64,000 nt of DNA from Chryseobacterium gleum (GTDB taxonomy: Bacteria > Bacteroidota > Bacteroidia > Flavobacteriales > Schleiferiaceae), in the NCBI GenBank assembly GCA_945883565.1, contig CAMCXO010000006.1, positions 45,888-109,887 of the forward strand. Direction: 5' to 3'. The position numbers and the translations under genes are program-made. Shown piece by piece: positions 45,442 to 54,282 of this stretch (positions within the stretch are counted from its first letter, which is position 1; each line of letters opens with the position of its first letter). Below the pieces are notes generated by a model. The model was given only the letters and a program-made list of their open reading frames with translations. It ran no database searches and was not told the DNA's origin.

Positions 45442-46650
45442 TTACATTTTTGAGTCCAAATACTTTCCTAATTCCTTGTGTCCAAAGTCAGGAATCATTT
45501 GAATAAATAAGTCTACGATTTCTTTCTTTGTCCAAAAACTTCTTAATCTCATAGCCATAATGTGCTTTTCAAAGTTAACTATTCTTTCTTTTTCAATATT
45601 CAATTCGTTTTTGATAATACCAATATTTTGAAACCGTTGCATATCAAGAATCTCTTTTTCAGTGAAGAATTCCTCAAAATCCTTCTCGCCTGTAGTATCA
45701 CTCTCTGTAAACAAACAAGGCCATACTTCCCCTTCGCTCAGTGACAGGCCACTCTTTTCCTTATTTTCAAAAAACTGTCGTGCTTCTTCTTCGGAAGAGC
45801 AGATGTATGGCTCATACCCCAACTGCTTCAGATAATTAACAGCAATTTCTGCAAAAGTGATGAGATGTAAACTTTCGCTCAATTTAGGAAAAAAAATATC
45901 TCGGTTTTCACCAAAAATGCAAGACATCAAACATAATTCACCGGACTCCTGGGGCACTACAAAGTATCGCTTGATATCGCTGGGCGCAACAATAGGTTGA
46001 CGCTTCTGAATTCGTTGATTAAAGCCATGTAGCAAAGAACCATCCGAAAAAGCCACATTGGCAAAGCGAGCTGTTGAAATTTCGATGTCCGTGCTTCTGC
46101 GCATCAGAAACATTTCCATAATGCGCTTGGAAGCCCCCATCATATTAACCGGGTTAGCCGCCTTATCAGTAGAAACACAAAAGTATTTTTTAACCCCTTT
46201 TTTGATAGACTGCTGAATGGTTTTATCCGTATTAAACACATTCACTTGAATCATGCGCATCAAAGTAAAAGAATCTTTTTCCGAGCGAACATGTTTCAGC
46301 GCAGAAAGATTCAATACATAATCATAAGCACCATCTGCTTCAATAAATGCATCATACTCCACCGAACCTATGTCAAGTGCAAAAGTTTGAAAATCACCGT
46401 CTATATAACCAAAAGAACTTCTAATATCTCTCACCAATTCAACCATGTTGTTCTCACTAATATCCACAACATGAAGTTTCAATGGATTTCTCTTAAAAAT
46501 CTCTTTTGTAACAGCCTGCCCAATAGTGCCTGCTCCACCCAAAACCAAAAATCTTGACTGTTGAACTATATTACCTAGCTGGTTTTCATATCTAGCTATA
46601 TCGTTACTAAACAAAAGGGCATTTCGGCCAATTAGCTGAAGTATATTCAT
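45442..46650 (-). CDS. nucleotide-sugar 4,6-dehydratase-like SDR (CapD/FlaA1-related, extended)
   Basis: The 402-residue protein has an N-terminal leader and a NAD motif FLVLGGAGTIGQAVTKEIF, then HVVDISENNMVELVRDIRSS, NLSALKHVRSEKD with the SMK-type active site, STDKAANPVNMMGASKRIME, and ARFANVAFSDGSLLHGF. It is related to CapD/FlaA1, but its extra C-terminal region (about 100 residues, rich in Glu and Lys) is characteristic of a subfamily common in Bacteroidota glycan loci. It probably acts on a UDP-HexNAc, but the substrate and product are not known. It lies directly upstream of pseB, so it may compete with or complement PseB. Confidence 0.78.
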   Translation of the reverse strand: MNILQLIGRNALLFSNDIARYENQLGNIVQQSRFLVLGGAGTIGQAVTKEIFKRNPLKLHVVDISENNMVELVRDIRSSFGYIDGDFQTFALDIGSVEYDAFIEADGAYDYVLNLSALKHVRSEKDSFTLMRMIQVNVFNTDKTIQQSIKKGVKKYFCVSTDKAANPVNMMGASKRIMEMFLMRRSTDIEISTARFANVAFSDGSLLHGFNQRIQKRQPIVAPSDIKRYFVVPQESGELCLMSCIFGENRDIFFPKLSESLHLITFAEIAVNYLKQLGYEPYICSSEEEARQFFENKEKSGLSLSEGEVWPCLFTESDTTGEKDFEEFFTEKEILDMQRFQNIGIIKNELNIEKERIVNFEKHIMAMRLRSFWTKKEIVDLFIQMIPDFGHKELGKYLDSKM

Positions 46651-46683
46651 CTAAATTAAATTATTTATGCTTTCTAAAGTGAA

Positions 46684-47985
46684 TTATAACCTTGAGTCAA
46701 CCAAATCCTTTTCTAAAATCCCCTTCACATCATACACCACTACCTTATCCGATTTGGCAATGGACATTGTTTTGAAAGCTTTATGCGCCACAGCCAATAT
46801 TATGGCCGAATAGTCTTCTAAGATGGGAGGTGTGCTGCCGCTTAAAATATCGAGTCCATAATCTTGCTTTACTTCCAAGGCATCTGCCCAAGGGTCGTAT
46901 ACTTCCACGTTTACATCAAAGCTGCGCAATTCTTCGTAGATATCGATAACACGGGTATTCCTCACATCCGGACAATCCTCCTTAAACGTGAATCCCAAAA
47001 TGAGCACCTTAGAATCAATGACCTTAATGTCTTTGCGCATCATCAATTTGATGGTTTCCTGGGCTACATGTCGACCCATGGAATCGTTGAGGCGGCGGCC
47101 AGCCAAAATAATCTCGGGGTGATACCCCACTTCCTGGGCCTTTTGGGCTAAATAATATGGATCTACACCTATGCAATGTCCACCCACCAATCCGGGCTTA
47201 AACTTCAAGAAATTCCATTTGGTGCCGGCTGCCTCCAATACCTCATGGGTATCAATGCCCATAAGATTGAATATTTTGCTGAGTTCGTTTACAAACGCAA
47301 TGTTAATGTCGCGCTGGCTATTTTCTATCACCTTGGCGGCCTCGGCAACTTTAATGGAAGAGGCTTTATGGGTGCCTGCTTCGATGACGCTTTTATAGAG
47401 CTGATCCACAAACTCGGCAGCCTCCGGGGTGCTGCCAGAGGTAACTTTAAGGATTTTGGTGACTGTATGCTCTTTATCTCCCGGATTAATGCGCTCAGGC
47501 GAATAGCCCACATAAAAGTCTTCGTTAAATGCTAAGCCTGAAACCCTTTCCAAAACCGGGGCGCATTCATCTTCCGTAACCCCCGGGTATACGGTGGATT
47601 CATAAATAACGTAATCGCCTTTCTTCAATACGCTGCCCACGGTTTCGCTGGCCTTTATCATGGGCGTTAAAACCGGACGGTTGTGCTTGTCAATTGGCGT
47701 AGGTACGGTGATGATGTACACATTGCATTCCTGAATATTACCCACGGCGGTGGTCACCCAAAGGCCTGTATCGTGTGTGTTCTTAAAAGCCTCCGGGCTA
47801 ACCAAAACGCTTTTCAACAGGGCGTCTTCTACTTCCAGGGTATGGTCTTTGCCTTTGCGAAGCTCTTCAATGCGTTCGGCATTGATGTCGAAACCAACGG
47901 TATGGTACTTTTTGGCGAATTCAACCGCCAAAGGCAGGCCAACATAGCCTAGGCCAATGATGCAAATTTTAGGCGTTTGGGTCAT
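46684..47985 (-). CDS. UDP-N-acetylhexosamine 6-dehydrogenase, WbpA/TviB-like
   Basis: The 433-residue protein is a UDP-sugar dehydrogenase that oxidises C6 to a uronate. The NAD motif is [15 protein letters not shown], followed by [49 protein letters not shown], and the catalytic Cys in [17 protein letters not shown]. The [13 protein letters not shown] and [17 protein letters not shown] blocks agree with the WbpA/TviB (Vi antigen) group rather than UDP-Glc dehydrogenases. Together with the TviC-like epimerase at 12591 it could give UDP-GalNAcA, and with WbpB/WbpD-like genes just upstream, 3-amino uronates. It is the first gene of the long minus-strand locus. Confidence 0.93.
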   Translation of the reverse strand: MTQTPKICIIGLGYVGLPLAVEFAKKYHTVGFDINAERIEELRKGKDHTLEVEDALLKSVLVSPEAFKNTHDTGLWVTTAVGNIQECNVYIITVPTPIDKHNRPVLTPMIKASETVGSVLKKGDYVIYESTVYPGVTEDECAPVLERVSGLAFNEDFYVGYSPERINPGDKEHTVTKILKVTSGSTPEAAEFVDQLYKSVIEAGTHKASSIKVAEAAKVIENSQRDINIAFVNELSKIFNLMGIDTHEVLEAAGTKWNFLKFKPGLVGGHCIGVDPYYLAQKAQEVGYHPEIILAGRRLNDSMGRHVAQETIKLMMRKDIKVIDSKVLILGFTFKEDCPDVRNTRVIDIYEELRSFDVNVEVYDPWADALEVKQDYGLDILSGSTPPILEDYSAIILAVAHKAFKTMSIAKSDKVVVYDVKGILEKDLVDSRL

Positions 47986-48003
47986 TTTTCTGGTTTTTAA
48001 AAT

Positions 48004-48062
48004 CAGCTTGGAAATACTTATTTGATTAAAGAATGACTGATTCTCGTTATTAATCCAAGCTG
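48004..48062. promoter_or_regulatory. nested inverted repeat upstream of the glycan locus
   Basis: Nested inverted arms lie about 20 bases upstream of the first gene: CAGCTTGGA/TCCAAGCTG (48004-48012 with 48054-48062), GATTAA/TTAATC (48024-48029 with 48050-48055) and AGAAT/ATTCT (48030-48034 with 48040-48044). The middle and outer right arms share two bases, so not all pairs form at once. It could be a leader hairpin or an operator. No clear -7 box was found in the 198-bp gap. Confidence 0.45.
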
Positions 48063-48183
48063 CTAAATTTTGTGTTCTAGGCTTCTTTTTGGAAAGCAGT
48101 GGCTTAACTTAAATTATTTAGTTTTTTTAGAAATCTATTGCAAAATCTTTCATAAAAACACCTAATACGTATAGCATCAATGT

Positions 48184-48723
48184 TTACTCGGTTTCGGAGC
48201 CCCAAATAATGAGCACCCCATCTTGTTCAAGTTTGTCTTTAAGCGTTTCGTATTCGCTCTGGCTAAGTACCAAAGGCCTTAATTTCCTATTTATCAAGGC
48301 TTCGGCTTTGTTCACCAATTGCATTAGGTTGTCTTGGTCTATTTGGCCCACTATAGCTAAGTCTATAATGCCCGAATCTTTGCCTTTGGCATAATCGCCG
48401 GTAATAAGGGCCAGTTCTACAGTGCCCAAGCGTTCTATTACTTGCTCTACAATGCGGTCGAAACCCAAATACTTGCCCACCATATTGCGAATGTCAACAA
48501 ACAAAGGGTTTTTAACATTGGCCTTGTACAATACGGTATTGCCTGCGTTTTCGCTTTCAAGCAAGCCGGCTTCGGTTAATCGGTTCAATTCTACCCGCAC
48601 GCTGTTGGTGCTTTCGCCAAACTCATCCGCCAAGCTTCTCAAATAGGCCGCGTTGTTGCTGTTGCTGAAGAATTTCAGCAACAACTTGATTCGGGTCTTC
48701 GATGTGATAAGCGTTTCGAGCAA
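48184..48723 (-). CDS. winged-helix regulator with nucleotidyltransferase-like C-terminal domain
   Basis: The first half of this 179-residue protein (about 1-75) is a winged-helix DNA-binding domain: SKTRIKLLLKFFSN, AAYLRSLADEFGESTNSVRVELNRLTEAGLLE and a wing with NTVLYKAN. The second half has LALITGDYAKGKDSGIIDLAIVG, which resembles the MNT-type nucleotidyltransferase core GSxARGxxxxxSDIDLxV but with the catalytic GS and first Asp changed, so it is probably inactive as an enzyme. It precedes the large glycan locus on the same strand and may regulate it. The start is TTG (48723): upstream in-frame codons end in a stop, and the nearby ATG is out of frame. Confidence 0.82.
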   Translation of the reverse strand: MLETLITSKTRIKLLLKFFSNSNNAAYLRSLADEFGESTNSVRVELNRLTEAGLLESENAGNTVLYKANVKNPLFVDIRNMVGKYLGFDRIVEQVIERLGTVELALITGDYAKGKDSGIIDLAIVGQIDQDNLMQLVNKAEALINRKLRPLVLSQSEYETLKDKLEQDGVLIIWGSETE

Positions 48724-49074
48724 GGACTTGATTGTAGGGCTTGTTCATGTAACCAACAAGCAGAAAGAAAGGTCGAATTTTTCACGGCTTCGCCGTCCTC
48801 AGTCACATTTTGGGACTAAGCTTAAATGAGCATTTTTATTACTCATTTTACAATGCAAATGAAGCAATACTTTTCAAATGTTAAAATGTTTTAATATTAA
48901 AAAACCAAAGATTTTTTAGACTTTCTAACCTACTGATATTATAATGGTTATAAAAGTAAAGACCTGTCTCAATTAAAAGCATTGGCCTAAATTTCGTTCG
49001 AATCGGGTTTTTGTTACCGAAAAGTTATGTGAAAAGTGTGAGGATGGGGGGTAAGGCCTTGACTTACGTCCATT
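48724..49074. other. 351-bp gap with a small hairpin; no gene seen
   Basis: I find no convincing coding frame here. ACGGC-TTC-GCCGT (48784-48796) forms a short stem near the start of the regulator, and AGTC...GACT (around 48801-48817) may form a second. Neither is followed by a T run, so they are not obvious terminators. The middle is AT-rich and presumably contains the promoter of the regulator gene. Confidence 0.4.
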
Positions 49075-50109
49075 CTATATTTGGCGTTTTGATGGTCTGG
49101 GAAATGCTTGGTACATGCGCTCTATAATGTCAACCACTTTCAATCCTTCGAGGGCATTGGTGGTGATGCTGGCTTTTTGATTTAAAACCTCTATTACGTT
49201 GTTAATGACGAATTGGTGGTTGGCCGCCGAGCCTTTGAACTGGCCGTAATCATTACCGGGATTGGTTGGAGCCAAAAGGGGCTTTTTGCCTTCTTTTAGG
49301 TGGCAGATTTCCAATTCGTTCATATACTGCCCCCCTATTTTTATGCTGCCTTTTTCGGCTATTAGGGTCATACTGCTCTCCAAATTTTGGTCCCAAATGG
49401 AGGTGGAAAAATTCAAACTGCCCATTCCTCCATTTACAAATTTAAAATTCACAAAACCGCTGTCTTCAAAGTCGGTAGAATGACCATGATTGAAATCGGC
49501 AAAGCGGGCTTGAATGTCTTCAATATCGCCAAACAACCAGTACATAATGTCTATAAAATGGCTGAATTGGGTAAAGAGGGTTCCACCATCCAGATGAGCG
49601 GTTCCGTGCCAACTTCCAGCTTGGTAATAGCGGTGGTCGCGGTTCCAGTAACAATTCATTTGCACCATATACACATGGCCCAAAATACGGCTTTCAAGGG
49701 TTTGTTTGAGCCATTGCACGGGTGGTGAATAACGGTTTTGCATCACCACAAATACATGCTTATTTACTTGTAGGGCTTTGTAAATAATCTGCTCCGCATC
49801 TACCCGGTTTAGCGTCATAGGCTTTTCTATAACCACATGCCTGAATGCATTAAGGCATTGAAGGGCATGTTGGGCATGCAGTCCGTTCGGGCTAGCCACT
49901 ACCACCACATCAACGGCTATTTGAGACTCTAAAAATTCTTCCAATGAATAGAAAAAGGGAATTTCCCTTAAACTGCCCAAGTCAAAGTCAGGCTTCACAC
50001 AATCTACCAAAGCCGAAAGTTCAGCCTCCGGATGGTTGTGAATGATTTCAGCATGTCGGCGCCCAATGCGACCGAAACCCAATACCGCGAATTTCACCTT
50101 TGTTTGCAT
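49075..50109 (-). CDS. Gfo/Idh/MocA-family dehydrogenase, WbpB/WlbA-like
   Basis: The 344-residue oxidoreductase has the N-terminal Rossmann motif FAVLGFGRIGRRHAEII, then VVVASPNGLHAQHALQCLN, HVVIEKPMTLN (EKP catalytic lysine), and the C-terminal domain with GGTLFTQFSHFIDIMYWLFGD, where the His-Phe-xDxxxW pattern is typical of WlbA. WlbA/WbpB oxidises C3 of UDP-GlcNAcA, and the product is then aminated. A WbpD-like acetyltransferase lies directly upstream with no gap, as in the WbpA-B-E-D pathway. The aminotransferase (WbpE) is not visible in this block. Confidence 0.9.
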   Translation of the reverse strand: MQTKVKFAVLGFGRIGRRHAEIIHNHPEAELSALVDCVKPDFDLGSLREIPFFYSLEEFLESQIAVDVVVVASPNGLHAQHALQCLNAFRHVVIEKPMTLNRVDAEQIIYKALQVNKHVFVVMQNRYSPPVQWLKQTLESRILGHVYMVQMNCYWNRDHRYYQAGSWHGTAHLDGGTLFTQFSHFIDIMYWLFGDIEDIQARFADFNHGHSTDFEDSGFVNFKFVNGGMGSLNFSTSIWDQNLESSMTLIAEKGSIKIGGQYMNELEICHLKEGKKPLLAPTNPGNDYGQFKGSAANHQFVINNVIEVLNQKASITTNALEGLKVVDIIERMYQAFPRPSKRQI

Positions 50110-50697
50110 TCAAACCATCTTTTCTACCACACCCAAATGCAGCTTATACATTTGCCCCGATTCCGGACATCTGGCTACACCCTGTGCATCGAATTCCAAA
50201 CGCTGCCCGTATTCGCTCATCCAGCCTATTTGCCTGGCCGGATTGCCTACCAGCAAGGCATAATCGGGTACATTTTTGGTTACCACGGCTCCAGCGCCAA
50301 CAAAAGCGTATTTTCCAATCTTATGCCCGCACACTATGGTGGCATTGGCTCCAATAGTAGCCCCTTGCTTCACCAAGGTAGATGCATATTGATTTCGACG
50401 GTTTACAGCGCTTCTGGGGTTTAAAACATTGGTAAAAACGCAAGACGGTCCAAGAAACACATCGTCTTCACACTCTACCCCGGTATATAAACTCACATTG
50501 TTTTGAATTTTTACATTTTTGCCCAAAACCACATGGGGAGACACCACCACGTTTTGTCCAATATTACAATGGGCACCAATAACACAATGGCTCATAATGT
50601 GTGAGAAATGCCATATTTTACTGCCTTCGCCAATGGTACAAGGTTCGTCAATAACGGCTGTAGGGTGTGCGAAAAAAGAGGCGCTTTGGTTGTGCAT
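50110..50697 (-). CDS. UDP-3-amino-uronate N-acetyltransferase, WbpD/WlbB-like
   Basis: This 195-residue left-handed beta-helix acetyltransferase starts [27 protein letters not shown] and continues with hexapeptide repeats through [17 protein letters not shown]. The [22 protein letters not shown] loop is the WbpD/WlbB hallmark. The C-terminus ([31 protein letters not shown]) is also typical. It acetylates the 3-amino group of UDP-GlcNAc3NA. The stop codon is directly next to the start of the WbpB-like gene, so the two are co-translated. The uronate substrate is expected to come from the dehydrogenase at 46684. Confidence 0.93.
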   Translation of the reverse strand: MHNQSASFFAHPTAVIDEPCTIGEGSKIWHFSHIMSHCVIGAHCNIGQNVVVSPHVVLGKNVKIQNNVSLYTGVECEDDVFLGPSCVFTNVLNPRSAVNRRNQYASTLVKQGATIGANATIVCGHKIGKYAFVGAGAVVTKNVPDYALLVGNPARQIGWMSEYGQRLEFDAQGVARCPESGQMYKLHLGVVEKMV

Positions 50698-50729
50698 AGC
50701 AAAAAGCCTTGTGGCTTAAGCCCGGCAAT

Positions 50730-51941
50730 TTAAGTTAAATGCTCGATAATTTTATCGGCAATGGCCAAAGAAGCGGTGGCTGCGGGGCTTGGGGCGTTGA
50801 GAACGTGTACCCCACCCTGCGACTTTTGAATAACAAAATCGTCTACCAATCCGCCTTGTTTGTTTAGTGCCTGGGCTCTTATTCCTGCCCGGCCAGGCAT
50901 AAGGTCGTGCATTTGCAATTCGGGCATCAGTTTGCGGAGGGCTTTCAAAAAGGCCGTTTTGGAAAAAGCCCGGTGGTATTCGCCCAGTCCATATTTCCAA
51001 TGCTTTCCGAACAGTTTCCAGGTACCGGCAAAGCCCAAAGAGGCTGCAGTATCGCCTGCATGGAAATCGGTTTTGTTATAGCCTTCGCGTGCAAAACTAA
51101 ATACGGCATTGGGTCCACATTCGGCCCCTCCATGCACCATGCGGGTAAAGTGTACCCCTAAGAAAGGAAAATTTGGATCTGGAACCGGATAAATCAAGTG
51201 TTTTACCTTGTGGTGGGCCTCAGGGGCCAATTCGTAGTAATCGCCTCTAAACGGAACTATTCTAATTTCCGGATTAAGGCCATCCAAACGGGCTATGCGG
51301 TCTGATTGTAAGCCTGCGCAAGCCACGAGGCTTTTGGTTTGATACTGTCCTTTGTTGGTTTTTATCGAAATGGTTTGGCCTTGATGACCGATGGCTTGAA
51401 CTTCTTCGAGATAATGAACCCGACTTCCTGATTGTATGGCACTCATGCGCTCTTGCAGGCGGCTGGTCACGGCGGGATAATCCACTATACCTGTTTGCTC
51501 TACCCTAATGGCTTGAATGCCGCCAACAAATGGCTCAATTTCGCGTATTTCTTTTGGGTCTATCAGCCGTAATTGCCCGAGGCCATTGGCTATGCCTCGT
51601 TCTATTATTCCGGGCAAACGGTTCACTTCGCTTTCATTGGTGGCCACTATCAGTTTCCCACAAATTTCGTGGGCTACATCAAACTCGCGCACAAATTGGA
51701 GCAATTGGTGGTAACCATTTACACAGGTGGTGGCTTTTAGTGAACCTGGCTTATAATAAATACCACTGTGAATAACGCCTGAATTGCGACCGGTTTGGTG
51801 TTGGGCAGGCGCCTTTTCTTTTTCGAGCACCAAGATTCGGGCATCGGGGTATTTGAGTTGAAGCTTGTAGGCGGTGGCCATGCCCACAATTCCGGCGCCA
51901 ATAACTATGTGATCGAAATTTTGTGGCATATGGCTTTTCAT
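50730..51941 (-). CDS. lhgO: L-2-hydroxyglutarate oxidase
   Basis: The 403-residue FAD enzyme of the DAO family oxidises L-2-hydroxyglutarate to 2-oxoglutarate and feeds electrons to the respiratory chain. It has the dinucleotide motif HIVIGAGIVGMATAYKLQ, the family signature HQTGRNSGVIHSGIYYKPGS and YPVPDPNFPFLGVHFTRM, plus the C-terminal GRAGIRAQALNKQGGLVDDF and VHVLNAPSPAATASLAIA. All of these match LhgO/YgaF proteins. It appears to be a housekeeping gene that borders the glycan locus. ATGs at 51941 and 51929 are possible starts. Confidence 0.93.
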   Translation of the reverse strand: MKSHMPQNFDHIVIGAGIVGMATAYKLQLKYPDARILVLEKEKAPAQHQTGRNSGVIHSGIYYKPGSLKATTCVNGYHQLLQFVREFDVAHEICGKLIVATNESEVNRLPGIIERGIANGLGQLRLIDPKEIREIEPFVGGIQAIRVEQTGIVDYPAVTSRLQERMSAIQSGSRVHYLEEVQAIGHQGQTISIKTNKGQYQTKSLVACAGLQSDRIARLDGLNPEIRIVPFRGDYYELAPEAHHKVKHLIYPVPDPNFPFLGVHFTRMVHGGAECGPNAVFSFAREGYNKTDFHAGDTAASLGFAGTWKLFGKHWKYGLGEYHRAFSKTAFLKALRKLMPELQMHDLMPGRAGIRAQALNKQGGLVDDFVIQKSQGGVHVLNAPSPAATASLAIADKIIEHLT

Positions 51942-52065
51942 ATGTTTAGTTACTATAAAAATTATTCACTATACTGGCAAAAAAATACCCATTTACCCCT
52001 AAAAGACATACATTATTAAGTTCATATTCTTTAGGAATTGGAGCACGACTTGAAGTATAAATAAA

Positions 52066-52093
52066 GCAAAAAAGCCGATGCTCTCGCATCGGC
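52066..52093 (-). terminator. Rho-independent terminator of the T9SS protein gene at 52121
   Basis: GCCGATGC (52074-52081) pairs perfectly with GCATCGGC (52086-52093) over a TCTC loop. Read on the minus strand the stem is followed by a run of six T residues. It lies 27 bases after the stop codon of the minus-strand gene. Confidence 0.88.
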
Positions 52094-52120
52094 TCTTTCA
52101 GGCAGAAGCCTTTTTAAAAC

Positions 52121-54145
52121 CTATTCAACCGATACTTTGAAAGTACCGCGGCGGCTGTCGTTCGCAATTTCTACGAAATACAAACCACGGTTCAAACCGC
52201 TCATGTCTATGGTGCTGGCAGATCCAAAGGTGCTTTCGAAACTGCTGCGCGATACTTCACGGCCGCTTATATCGAGAATGCGCACATCGAATACACCAAA
52301 GTCTTTGTCCATAGTGATGTTTAATACCCCATTGGTTGGGTTGGGATATAGATTAACATCCGCAGCGTTTATCTCGCTCAAGCCAATGCTTGGATGTAAA
52401 TGCAAGCGGGCAAGCGGGCTGTTAAAGCCACGTGAGTTGCTGTATCCGGTAAACCAACGGCCTTGGTCGGTGATGTACATCATTTTGGCTGCACCACTTT
52501 GTGGGAAAGACTGGTCGTTGATGATGTGGATGGGGTTGGCCCCTTGGTTAGAGAACAAACTCACCACAAAGAAGTATGAATTATTGGTGGCTGTTCTTTG
52601 CAAAGCAGGCATAGACGTTAAATTAAAGCGGATGAAACCGGCAGTTACATCGGCTTGGGTCACAGTTTTTTGGGTGCTGTACAACTGGTTGTTGATGTCG
52701 AAACCGGCTGTAAAATCGATGAAGCTGCTTGAATCGTAAACGTCCAATACCATGAAACCACCGGGAACTGTTGGACGGGTGGCAGTATTGGCCAAGCGTA
52801 CGCTAAAACCAAAAGCATTGGTAGTGGAGGGTCCATTCACCAAATCCATACGAACAGCAAAAGCACCTGATTCGCCCCATTCGGTGCTGCCAATAGCGTT
52901 AAAACCTAAACCTGCATCCAAAGCCAATGTAGAATCGGTTTGAATAATTTGGCTGGTATCAGACTGGATAGAAATAGGCGAACCGGTTCCGGCCATATTG
53001 GTATCGGCAATAACGCGGTAGAAATACTCGTAAGTTCCAAGTCCGTTTGTGCGGAAAGGCGCTGCTGTGGTGTTCAATTCGTCGTAAGTCAAGGTGTCGT
53101 TAATCAAACCGGCACCACCCCATGGGCTGCTGTAGGTTGGACCATCAATGGTGGTTAAAGGCGAACCATTGCGCAAAATCACCATTTGAAGTTTGGCGTT
53201 GTAAACCGGGTTGGTTCCGGTGCTGATGGCGTTACAGTCGAAAGTGATGTCGCGGTCTTTTTGATCAGACGACATTTGGCCATAGCGACCAGATAAGCCG
53301 GCGTCCGGACCATAAAGAAGGTCGAAAATGGGCGCGCCATTTGGCAAAGCCGTAAACTCGAGACGGAACTTAGGTACTGAAGACAATTGAATATCGTCTA
53401 CCATCCAGAAGTAGTAATCGCCATCGAAACGGAAACGGATTTTTACGTTGGATTGACCGGCTACCAAGGCGGTAACGTCGCGGGCCTGAACATCGCCCAA
53501 TCCAGTTGCGGCGTTTACGCTTACACCGGTGTTGTAGGTCAAGGTATGAGGCCAAGTTACGCCGCCGTCGGTAGAAAGGTCAACATAAGTAGCCACTACA
53601 GCTTGGCTGCCTCCCGGACCGGCAAATCGGCGGTAGTATTGCGTAAAGGTTAAGTCAACATTGGTTTCAGAGCTCAAATCAATAACATCTGTAACCAAAA
53701 GACTTTGGTGAGGTGAAGGGGCTACTCCACCGCCAAAATTACCGGCTATGCCATTGTTATCTAAATAATCGGAATCGAAAATAACGAAACCATTGGCCGC
53801 GGTGGCGCTGGTAATAATGGTAGCTGCGTTGGCATAAGCACCTCTAGACCCTACGGTTGCGGGCTGATTGCCGGTAGCGCCACGGTATTCCCAAAGACCT
53901 GATCCACTTGATAGTGCATCGATGTTTTGCCAAGTAGCCGGAATGCCGTTGGCGAAATCTTCGCTCCAAATGATGTTTTCGGCACCACTGTTAATAACGG
54001 CTGGACGCAAAGTCTGAACGCGTTCAGTTGGGTCCATCATGGTACGCACGCTCTCCGCCTTTGGGAGACCTGCATCACCTTGCCTTTGTGCATTGGCTGC
54101 AAACGCCAACGACAAAGCAGAAAGCACAAGCGTAGTTTTCTTCAT
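52121..54145 (-). CDS. secreted protein with T9SS type A sorting domain
   Basis: The 674-residue protein has a clear signal peptide (KKTTLVLSALSLAFAANAQ). A domain resembling the choice-of-anchor J fold follows: IIWSEDFANGIPATWQNID, the middle motif PHQSLLVTDVIDLSSETNVDLTF, and YYFWMVDDIQLS. The last 75 residues form a T9SS type A sorting domain, with NLYPNPTNGVLNITM, VRILDISGREV and GLNRGLYFVEI. It should be exported by the Sec pathway, carried across the outer membrane by T9SS, and attached to the surface or released. The long middle part is not recognised. The family is secure; the function is unknown. It has its own terminator. Confidence 0.9.
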   Translation of the reverse strand: MKKTTLVLSALSLAFAANAQRQGDAGLPKAESVRTMMDPTERVQTLRPAVINSGAENIIWSEDFANGIPATWQNIDALSSGSGLWEYRGATGNQPATVGSRGAYANAATIITSATAANGFVIFDSDYLDNNGIAGNFGGGVAPSPHQSLLVTDVIDLSSETNVDLTFTQYYRRFAGPGGSQAVVATYVDLSTDGGVTWPHTLTYNTGVSVNAATGLGDVQARDVTALVAGQSNVKIRFRFDGDYYFWMVDDIQLSSVPKFRLEFTALPNGAPIFDLLYGPDAGLSGRYGQMSSDQKDRDITFDCNAISTGTNPVYNAKLQMVILRNGSPLTTIDGPTYSSPWGGAGLINDTLTYDELNTTAAPFRTNGLGTYEYFYRVIADTNMAGTGSPISIQSDTSQIIQTDSTLALDAGLGFNAIGSTEWGESGAFAVRMDLVNGPSTTNAFGFSVRLANTATRPTVPGGFMVLDVYDSSSFIDFTAGFDINNQLYSTQKTVTQADVTAGFIRFNLTSMPALQRTATNNSYFFVVSLFSNQGANPIHIINDQSFPQSGAAKMMYITDQGRWFTGYSNSRGFNSPLARLHLHPSIGLSEINAADVNLYPNPTNGVLNITMDKDFGVFDVRILDISGREVSRSSFESTFGSASTIDMSGLNRGLYFVEIANDSRRGTFKVSVE

Positions 54146-54167
54146 TTCGCTGTTTTTTGGGTTTTGT

Positions 54168-54175
54168 CAAATTTA
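54168..54175 (-). promoter_or_regulatory. candidate -7 element (TAAATTTG) of the T9SS protein gene
   Basis: Minus-strand TAAATTTG matches TAnnTTTG and sits 22 bases before the ATG at 54145. A TTTG 14 bases further upstream (54190-54193) is closer than the normal -33 spacing. Confidence 0.45.
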
Positions 54176-54282
54176 CGTTAAGTCGGGGTCAAATTAAAGT
54201 AAAATCCTTTTTCAAAAGGCCACTTTTATTAAGACATCCTAAACCATAACGCATTAAAAGTTTAAATGGTTTGTTAAATTCT

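Noticed and set aside
48784..48796. Terminator between the regulator and the WbpB-like gene
   Set aside because: A five-pair stem with a TTC loop exists, but neither strand has a T run after it.
52137..53653. Several plus-strand frames of 60-200 residues opposite the T9SS gene
   Set aside because: They are antisense to a gene with a clear signal peptide and sorting domain, and have no motif of their own.
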